Shown here in pieces: positions 33,164-33,824 of a stretch of 33,824 nucleotides of DNA (position 1 is its first letter; every line of letters begins with the position of its first letter). Source of the stretch: Verrucomicrobiia bacterium (lineage in GTDB: Bacteria > Verrucomicrobiota > Verrucomicrobiia > Verrucomicrobiales > Akkermansiaceae). The stretch lies in assembly GCA_947462875.1 (NCBI GenBank), contig CANHQJ010000034.1, positions 1 through 33,824 on the forward strand. The letters run 5' to 3'. The position numbers and the translations under genes were made by a program. The notes below the pieces were generated by a model. It made no database searches, had not been told where the DNA came from, and worked only from the letters and a program-made list of their open reading frames with translations.

Positions 33164-33630
33164 CGTGATCGGAAAAACGTAAAGAGCATTCCCATGGAGC
33201 GCTAGCCTGCTTGCCCAGGCACAGAAGAAAAATCCCCTGCTGTTTAAAATTTTGATAATGTAGCGGAGTGAATTCCGCGCTCCCTTTTGTAGCAAAACCA
33301 CCCCTGCCCCACTGTTTTTTTGCGTTTTTCCCGAGGTGAGGGAATTGTTTTACAAAAGAAAAGCTCGAAAAATCATTCGAAAACCCTTGATAAATCAATG
33401 AATCCTAAAAAATCTCAAAAAAACTCAAATTGGTGCTTGCGCTGGCGGCGAAAATAGAGAGAATCCGCGCCCCACATCGCGCCCCGCGAATGACTTTTGT
33501 GTCAAACGCCGCGCTTTATCAACCTTTTGCTATCGGGTGCAGCTCCGGAAAACAGGCTCCTGCGAAGAATTTCGCGGCCTGCGGAATGTCCCCTGATGGC
33601 AGACATCTAACCAACAATCGCAGGAATCTC
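33164..33630. other. 467-bp gene-free region upstream of rpsL
   Basis: I see no credible gene here; the open frames are shadows. The region is AT-rich from about 33250 to 33430 with A-tracts (AAAAAATCTCAAAAAAACTC near 33405-33425), which resemble the UP-like sequence common before ribosomal-protein promoters, then turns GC-rich toward rpsL. The sequence TTGATAAATCAA lies at 33387-33398. A leader of about 170 bases would separate the best promoter candidate (33430-33458) from rpsL. Confidence 0.6.
33430..33458 (+). promoter_or_regulatory. Candidate promoter of the rpsL operon
   Basis: TTGGTG at 33430-33435 and AATAGA at 33453-33458 are separated by 17 bp and preceded by phased A-tracts. Matches to the sigma70 consensus are partial; the call rests on position upstream of rpsL and the A-rich upstream DNA. 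Confidence 0.3.
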
Positions 33631-33824
33631 ATGCCGACCATCAACCAACTAGTTCGCAAAGGGCGTAAAACACCCGTGGACAAGTCCAAATCTCCCGCCC
33701 TCGCCAACTGCCCGGCCCGCCGTGGTGTTTGTTTGCAGGTGATGACCCGTACGCCCAAGAAGCCCAACTCCGCGTTGCGTAAAGTGGCCAAAGTACGTCT
33801 CACCAACGGTTTCGAAGTCATCGC
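33631..33824 (+). CDS. rpsL: 30S ribosomal protein S12, N-terminal part
   Basis: S12 lies at the decoding centre and controls fidelity. The visible 64 codons ([13 protein letters not shown]... to ...LTNGFEVI) match the S12 N-terminus, including the [11 protein letters not shown] loop with both lysines (K42/K43 region) that contact 16S rRNA; unmodified lysines here mean no classical streptomycin-resistance substitution at this site. The gene runs off the right edge, so the aspartate modified by RimO is not seen. An AGGA site (33622-33625) precedes the ATG, unlike many genes in the window. rpsG and fusA would be expected next. Confidence 0.97.
   Translation, partial: MPTINQLVRKGRKTPVDKSKSPALANCPARRGVCLQVMTRTPKKPNSALRKVAKVRLTNGFEVI

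Noticed and set aside
33387-33398. FNR-like TTGATAAATCAA upstream of rpsL
   Set aside because: The half-sites are separated by 2 bases instead of the 4 required for an FNR/CRP-family site, and the region is AT-rich enough to give this by chance.

Overview
The window looks like a chromosomal segment of a Verrucomicrobiota bacterium (Verrucomicrobiaceae or Akkermansiaceae type). The reasons are the GC-rich, compact gene layout, the combination of a secreted type I sulfatase, a DUF1080 (3-keto-disaccharide hydrolase) protein, a choice-of-anchor I/5'-nucleotidase fusion and a cytoplasmic TPR protein, frequent starts without a Shine-Dalgarno site, and the sequence of the S12 N-terminus. The cell envelope is Gram-negative: there is an LpxR-type lipid A deacylase, a TolC-like protein and a beta-barrel protein. 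This placement is an inference from gene content; no rRNA is present. No tRNA, rRNA, CRISPR array or prophage was seen.

Layout. 1-147: one end of an insertion sequence, with the first codons of its minus-strand transposase-like gene and a repeated terminal motif, lying just upstream of ruvA. 212-2091: ruvA translationally coupled to an ATP-grasp-like protein. 2078-3199: AlkC-type DNA glycosylase (minus). 3289-6515: LpxR-like lipid A deacylase, DusC-like tRNA-dihydrouridine synthase and a beta-lactamase-fold serine hydrolase. 6526-6696: a pair of inverted REP-like palindromes. 6706-12997: GNAT acetyltransferase, HD-domain protein, RimO, DedA, and a SWIM/SNF2 helicase. 13002-19998: sulfatase, TPR protein, YraN, RNase HII, a small membrane zinc-ribbon protein, DUF1080 protein, TilS, and a HIT protein.

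20223-25250 is the most unusual part. It is a tightly packed operon encoding a 50-residue peptide, an ABC exporter whose nucleotide-binding domain has lost most of the catalytic motifs, a HlyD-type adaptor and a TolC-type outer-membrane channel. This is a type I secretion-like tripartite machine without an obvious cargo gene in the window. 25328-26155 is a beta-barrel protein on the opposite strand, with a strong terminator separating it from the operon.

26441-27456 is a divergent rhodanese/ArsR sulfur-related pair with a palindromic operator candidate between the genes. 27542-31702 is a 1386-residue secreted choice-of-anchor I/5'-nucleotidase protein, preceded by a dense cluster of GTGAC/GTCAC words. 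31953-33163 holds a RimB-like aspartic protease and an unrecognised protein. 33164-33630 is a long leader/promoter region before rpsL (S12), which runs off the right edge.

Several genes serve translation and RNA quality: RimO (modifies S12), Dus, TilS, RNase HII and rpsL itself. Four intrinsic terminators, all serving minus-strand genes, can be read directly from the sequence.
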